From positions 1-61,712 of the forward strand of contig NZ_CANNGO010000018.1 in assembly GCF_947504215.1 (NCBI RefSeq): a DNA stretch of 61,712 nt, in the 5' to 3' direction. The DNA is from an uncultured Ruegeria sp. (GTDB taxonomy: Bacteria > Pseudomonadota > Alphaproteobacteria > Rhodobacterales > Rhodobacteraceae). Shown here piece by piece: positions 58,587 through 61,712 of this stretch; position 1 is the stretch's first letter; every line of letters starts with the position of its first letter. The position numbers were made by a program, and so were the translations under genes. The notes below the pieces were generated by a model. The model did not search any database. It was not told the DNA's origin and worked only from the letters and a program-made list of their open reading frames with translations.

Positions 58587-59618
58587 TCAGATCATCTGGA
58601 ACAGGACCCCGGTGACAATCGCGCCGCCAACACCAAGCCCAAGATACGTCGCAAAGACGCGCGGTTTTACCAGCGACCAAACTGCCGCCATTGCCGGGAT
58701 CGAGCTGACTGCACCAGCAACCATAAATGACATGGCCGCACCTGCACTCATGCCCTGCTCCATCAGGCCCGCCAGCAATGGCGGTGCGACATAGGAGTTC
58801 AGATAGGCAGGCATCCCGACCAGCGCCGCGATAACAATCGGCAGAACCCCTTCCCCGCCGACAACACCAGCGATCAGGTCGGCTGGAACATAGCTGACCA
58901 AAAGCGCTTCGAGCACGTATGCCAAAGCCAACCATTTCAACAGGAACAGACCATTTTGCAGAAATTCTGCCCGAAACCGAACCCGGCGATCGGGATCCTG
59001 CCAAAACTTCCAGACCGGTTTTTCGTCAAGCTTGGGACCGCACCCACAGCATCCTGCTGGTTTGTATTCTCGCAATGGCTGGGCAAATGCGCCCTGCCGC
59101 ATCAACAGGCGAACGGCGAACCCCCCGAACAAACCCAGCGCAACCGCTGAAACCGCCTTGCCAATGGCGAATGGCCAACCCAAGGCGCCAGCGGTGATCA
59201 ACAAAGTCGGTGGATCAATCAGCGGTGAGCTTAGCCAAAAGGCCATGACCGCAGACAGCGGAGCCCCCAATGCCAGCAGCCCAGCTATAAAAGGAATAAC
59301 CTCGCACGAGCAAAACGGGGCCAGTCCACCAAACAACGCCGCCAGAAAAATCATCCGGGTTTCACGGCCTTCAAATGCGCGTGCCACCATGACCTCGGCA
59401 CCGGTCGCTTTCAGATAGGATAACAACAAGACGGCAAACAGGATGTACTGGCCGGTATGGGCCAAAGCCTTCACGGCGAAGGTGATGACCTCCACCCAAT
59501 TGCCCGGATCCAAAATGGCCACGGCAACAAGTAGTGCGACGATCAAGGCCCAGGGTGTTTTGATCAGGTCAAGCGCGCCCTTAGCCACCACTCTTGGGTT
59601 TTGCGTCAGTTCAGCCAT
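58587..59618 (-). CDS. ArsP/YraQ-like permease
   Basis: A 343-residue inner-membrane protein of about eight helices (Pfam ArsP_1, formerly DUF318). The start is the ATG at 59616-59618 (MAELTQNPRVVAKGALDLIK). The family core LAPFCSCEVIPFIAGLLALG has the two conserved Cys after Phe; the second half has VGMPAYLNSYVAPPLLAGL. A cytosolic loop carries GCCGCGPKLDEKPVW with three clustered Cys. Members include the organoarsenical exporter ArsP. The stop of the upstream arsR-type gene overlaps the start by eight bases, so the pair is an operon. The metal or arsenical exported is unknown. Confidence 0.85.
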   Translation of the reverse strand: MAELTQNPRVVAKGALDLIKTPWALIVALLVAVAILDPGNWVEVITFAVKALAHTGQYILFAVLLLSYLKATGAEVMVARAFEGRETRMIFLAALFGGLAPFCSCEVIPFIAGLLALGAPLSAVMAFWLSSPLIDPPTLLITAGALGWPFAIGKAVSAVALGLFGGFAVRLLMRQGAFAQPLREYKPAGCCGCGPKLDEKPVWKFWQDPDRRVRFRAEFLQNGLFLLKWLALAYVLEALLVSYVPADLIAGVVGGEGVLPIVIAALVGMPAYLNSYVAPPLLAGLMEQGMSAGAAMSFMVAGAVSSIPAMAAVWSLVKPRVFATYLGLGVGGAIVTGVLFQMI

Positions 59619-59919
59619 CGTTTGCCGCCTTTCCAACTTCGTCCGCACAGCATTCGCTGAGGATGAACTGCGCCAGATTTCTCAGCTCACCATAACAAGC
59701 CCGGTTGATCGTGCTGCGCCCGATCTTCTCTTGCTCGACAAGCCCGCCCGCCGCAAGAAACCGTAGATGATGCGCCAAAGTAGACGGTGCTATTCCTGTC
59801 CGGTTTTGGATGTCCCCAACGGTTAGACCCGCCTCGCCGGCGCGAACCAGTGTTTTCAGAACTTTCAGCCGGGCTTCTGATCCCATTGCCGAAAAACCGG
59901 CAGCCGCGGTTTCCCACAT
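59611..59919 (-). CDS. ArsR-family repressor
   Basis: A 102-residue winged-helix regulator. MGSEARLKVLKTLVRAGEAG and SDIQNRT-type helix (here GDIQNRTGIAPSTLAHHLRF) plus the wing VEQEKIGRSTINRACYGE are characteristic. The only vicinal Cys pair is in the C-terminal helix (SECCADE), not in the recognition helix as in classical ArsR (CVCxL), which suggests a different sensing site, as in the SmtB/ArsR variants or the ArsR of arsP operons. It overlaps and precedes the permease gene. Confidence 0.9.
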   Translation of the reverse strand: MWETAAAGFSAMGSEARLKVLKTLVRAGEAGLTVGDIQNRTGIAPSTLAHHLRFLAAGGLVEQEKIGRSTINRACYGELRNLAQFILSECCADEVGKAANDG

Positions 59920-59932
59920 CTGATTTCTCCAT

Positions 59933-59967
59933 ATAACTAACTTTCTAGTTATTTAGTTTATTAGAAA
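59933..59967. promoter_or_regulatory. Inverted-repeat operator for the ArsR-family gene
   Basis: ATAACT-N8-AGTTAT (59933-59952) overlaps a wider TTCTA...TAGAA repeat (59944 onward). This AT-rich dyad sits 14-50 bases upstream of the arsR start in an otherwise GC-rich region. Confidence 0.6.
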
Positions 59968-60004
59968 GCCAACGTCAACCGCAGACGAAAGTTTCCGGTA
60001 TTTC

Positions 60005-60036
60005 GTAAGTCCAGATTGCCCACTTCTTAAGTCCAC
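60005..60036 (-). promoter_or_regulatory. TauR-like operator repeats before tauR
   Basis: On the minus strand GTGGACTTAA (60036-60027) and CTGGACTTAC (60014-60005) form a direct repeat spaced 22 bases apart. The Rhodobacter TauR site, as I recall it, is CTGGAC(C/T)TAA. Location just before tauR suggests autoregulation. Confidence 0.65.
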
Positions 60037-60049
60037 CCTATAAGCAGGT

Positions 60050-61510
60050 ATGGGGATTTCGGTCGACACATTCTTTCTTGAACTCAATGGGCATGGGACG
60101 CTTCAGGCTCAGATCCAGCAGATGATCGCCGAGGGTATTCTGTCTGGCCGCTTTCACGTCGGAGAGAAGCTGCCCTCGTCGCGCAAACTGGCCGCCCATC
60201 TGGGTGTCAGCCGGATCACTGTGACGCTGGCCTATACCGAGCTTTTGGCCAATGACTACCTGACCGCCAAAGGCCGTTCAGGCTATTATGTTTCAGAAAA
60301 CGCGCCGGTTCCTCCAAAATATACGCCGGTTCAAAAGCAAGCGGAAACAGTTGACTGGGACACGGCACTCGCACGTCGTTTCGTTGACGCGGATGTGTTG
60401 CCGAAACCCAGTGACTGGCGAGAGTATAGCTATCCTTTTATCTACGGGCAGGTGGACCGGACGCTGTTTGATCACGCCAACTGGCGGCTCTGTGCGGTGC
60501 GTGCCCTGGGGCATAAAGATTTTGAATCGCTTACAGCTGATTACGTGGATCAAGATGACCCGCTGCTTGTCGAATTCATCGCCCGTCACACCCTCCCTCG
60601 TCGCGGAATCACCGCCCGCCCCGAAGAGATTTTGATTACCTTGGGGGCCCAGAACGCGCTTTGGTTAGCCTCACGTATTTTGCTGACCCACAATCGTACC
60701 GCCGTCATCGAAAACCCCTGCTACTACGCCCTGCGGAGCCTTTTGAATCACTGGGACTGCAAAGTGACTCCGCTGGATGTTGACCGGAACGGGTTGCCGC
60801 CTGAGGCCCTCCCTCAGGATACGGACGTCGTATTCACCACGCCGAGCCATCAAAGCCCCACAACCGCGACCATGCCTGTGAGCCGCCGCAATCAACTGCT
60901 CGACCGCGCACGAGACCTGGACGCAATGGTGGTTGAGGACGACTATGAATTTGAAATGGCATTTCTGGGGGCGCCCTCCCCGGCCCTGAAGTCCATGGAC
61001 CGCGACGGCCGCGTGATCTATGTGGGCAGCTTTTCAAAATCTCTGTTCCCAGGATTACGCCTTGGCTACATGGTCGGATCTGAGCCGTTTATCCGAGAAG
61101 CACGGGCCCTGCGGTCGCTGGTACTACGTCACCCACCCGGCCACATACAGCGGACCGCAGCGTATTTTCTGTCGTTGGGCCACTACGACGCACAAATACG
61201 GCGCATGTCAAAAGAGTTGGAGCAGCGGCGCAACATTATGGACAAGGCGATTGACGAACACGGTTTGACGGTGGCAGGGCGCGGCGTGATGGGCGGCTCA
61301 TCAATGTGGATGGCAGCTCCGGACTCTGTCGATACGGCCCGGCTTGCCCAAAAGCTACAAAATCAAAGTGTTCATATCGAACCGGGTGCCCCGTTCTTTT
61401 CAGGCCCAGACCGACCGCAGAACTTCTACCGCCTCGGCTACTCGTCCATCTCATCCCAACAAATCACACCGGGTGTGAAGCTGATCGCGGATACCATTCG
61501 CGCGGGTTAG
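60050..61510 (+). CDS. tauR: Taurine-utilisation regulator TauR (MocR family)
   Basis: A 486-residue regulator with an N-terminal GntR winged helix (about 12-80: SSRKLAAHLGVSRITVTLAY) fused to a fold-type I aminotransferase domain. The PLP lysine is in VGSFSKSLFPGLRLGYM, with the Asp in VVEDDYEFEM and the Tyr region RNFYRLGYS. MocR proteins sense amino compounds through PLP; TauR activates taurine and sulfoacetaldehyde genes. xsc starts 125 bases downstream on the same strand. Confidence 0.9.
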   Translation: MGISVDTFFLELNGHGTLQAQIQQMIAEGILSGRFHVGEKLPSSRKLAAHLGVSRITVTLAYTELLANDYLTAKGRSGYYVSENAPVPPKYTPVQKQAETVDWDTALARRFVDADVLPKPSDWREYSYPFIYGQVDRTLFDHANWRLCAVRALGHKDFESLTADYVDQDDPLLVEFIARHTLPRRGITARPEEILITLGAQNALWLASRILLTHNRTAVIENPCYYALRSLLNHWDCKVTPLDVDRNGLPPEALPQDTDVVFTTPSHQSPTTATMPVSRRNQLLDRARDLDAMVVEDDYEFEMAFLGAPSPALKSMDRDGRVIYVGSFSKSLFPGLRLGYMVGSEPFIREARALRSLVLRHPPGHIQRTAAYFLSLGHYDAQIRRMSKELEQRRNIMDKAIDEHGLTVAGRGVMGGSSMWMAAPDSVDTARLAQKLQNQSVHIEPGAPFFSGPDRPQNFYRLGYSSISSQQITPGVKLIADTIRAG

Positions 61511-61516
61511 ACGATT

Positions 61517-61574
61517 TTGGACCTAATCCGCCTTTCGTTCTGGCCCTAACGCCCTGACACCCCTTGGGCCTAAA
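61517..61574 (+). promoter_or_regulatory. TauR-like operator repeats before xsc
   Basis: Three direct repeats, TTGGACCTAA (61517-61526), CTGGCCCTAA (61540-61549) and TTGGGCCTAA (61565-61574), spaced 23 and 25 bases apart, resemble the CTGGAC(C/T)TAA motif. The regular spacing of two helical turns or so puts them on one face of DNA in front of xsc. Confidence 0.6.
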
Positions 61575-61635
61575 CCTAATTCAAAGGCTGGGCTGCCCGT
61601 CCGGCTTCACCCATTTATGCGCGGAGACGACTCAC

Positions 61636-61712
61636 ATGAAGATGACGACGGAAGAGGCTTTTGTTAAGGTTTTGCAGAAGCACGGGATTGAGCATGCGTT
61701 TGGGATCATTGG
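61636..61712 (+). CDS. xsc: Sulfoacetaldehyde acetyltransferase, N-terminal fragment
   Basis: The first 25 codons only, to the right edge: MKMTTEEAFVKVLQKHGIEH then AFGIIG. This matches the start of the thiamine-diphosphate enzyme Xsc, which converts sulfoacetaldehyde to acetyl phosphate plus sulfite, the central step of taurine degradation. A CGGAGACGACTCAC ribosome site precedes the ATG. The upstream tauR makes the assignment firm, although a related ThDP enzyme cannot be excluded from so short a piece. Confidence 0.85.
   Translation, partial: MKMTTEEAFVKVLQKHGIEHAFGII

Overview
The window looks like a chromosomal segment of a marine Roseobacter-group alphaproteobacterium (Rhodobacterales, Ruegeria/Silicibacter-like). 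This rests on gene content and protein character: FnrL with cco and hemN genes, a TrcR/DUF1013 cell-cycle regulator, TauR followed by xsc for taurine/sulfoacetaldehyde use, a YejABEF transporter, and high-GC coding. No 16S rRNA or other direct taxonomic marker is present, so the assignment is inference. I see no tRNA or rRNA genes, CRISPR arrays, insertion sequences or prophage.

1-21.4 kb is a broken-up version of the classic ribosomal protein / RNA polymerase supercluster, read on the minus strand: secE, nusG, rplK-rplA, rplJ-rplL, rpoB, (extra gene), rpoC, (accessory genes), rpsL-rpsG-fusA-tuf. It is interrupted by a peptidoglycan-binding-domain protein, an APH-type kinase, a phage-type small gene coupled to rpoC, and a trio made of an orphan T6SS-immunity-like protein, a DMT transporter and a rhamnosyltransferase-like protein. 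The spacers hold well-formed promoters, strand-specific hairpins and terminators.

21.5-34.2 kb is a microaerobic respiration block: ccoG-H-I-S (assembly) and ccoN-O-Q-P (cbb3 oxidase), a universal stress protein, fnrL and hemN. Three FNR-type palindromes lie before ccoG, between ccoN and usp, and between fnrL and hemN, so one oxygen sensor probably governs the block. A LysR gene and a small divergent ORF split the two cco operons.

34.4-48.6 kb carries a degenerate EF-G paralogue, the yejABEF peptide importer, a membrane-anchored cytochrome c, pheA, a CPT-like kinase, a GNAT, an SRPBCC protein, nudC and a CpdB/5'-nucleotidase-like enzyme.

48.6-55.3 kb has the SRP RNA gene (ffs), rsgA, a hydrolase, a cobalamin riboswitch before one small Cys-rich protein, a tyrosine-phosphatase-like protein, then dnaX-ebfC-recR. 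55.3-61.7 kb holds a lipoprotein with a possible Cys-His-Asp triad, two uncharacterised exported or membrane proteins, an RNase T2, trcR, an ArsR/ArsP-like permease pair, tauR and the first 77 bases of xsc. Repeats resembling TauR sites flank tauR on both sides.

The best leads for something undescribed are the phage-type gene inside rpoB-rpoC, the riboswitch-controlled [2Fe-2S]-like thioredoxin-fold protein, and the EF-G paralogue with a damaged GTPase centre.
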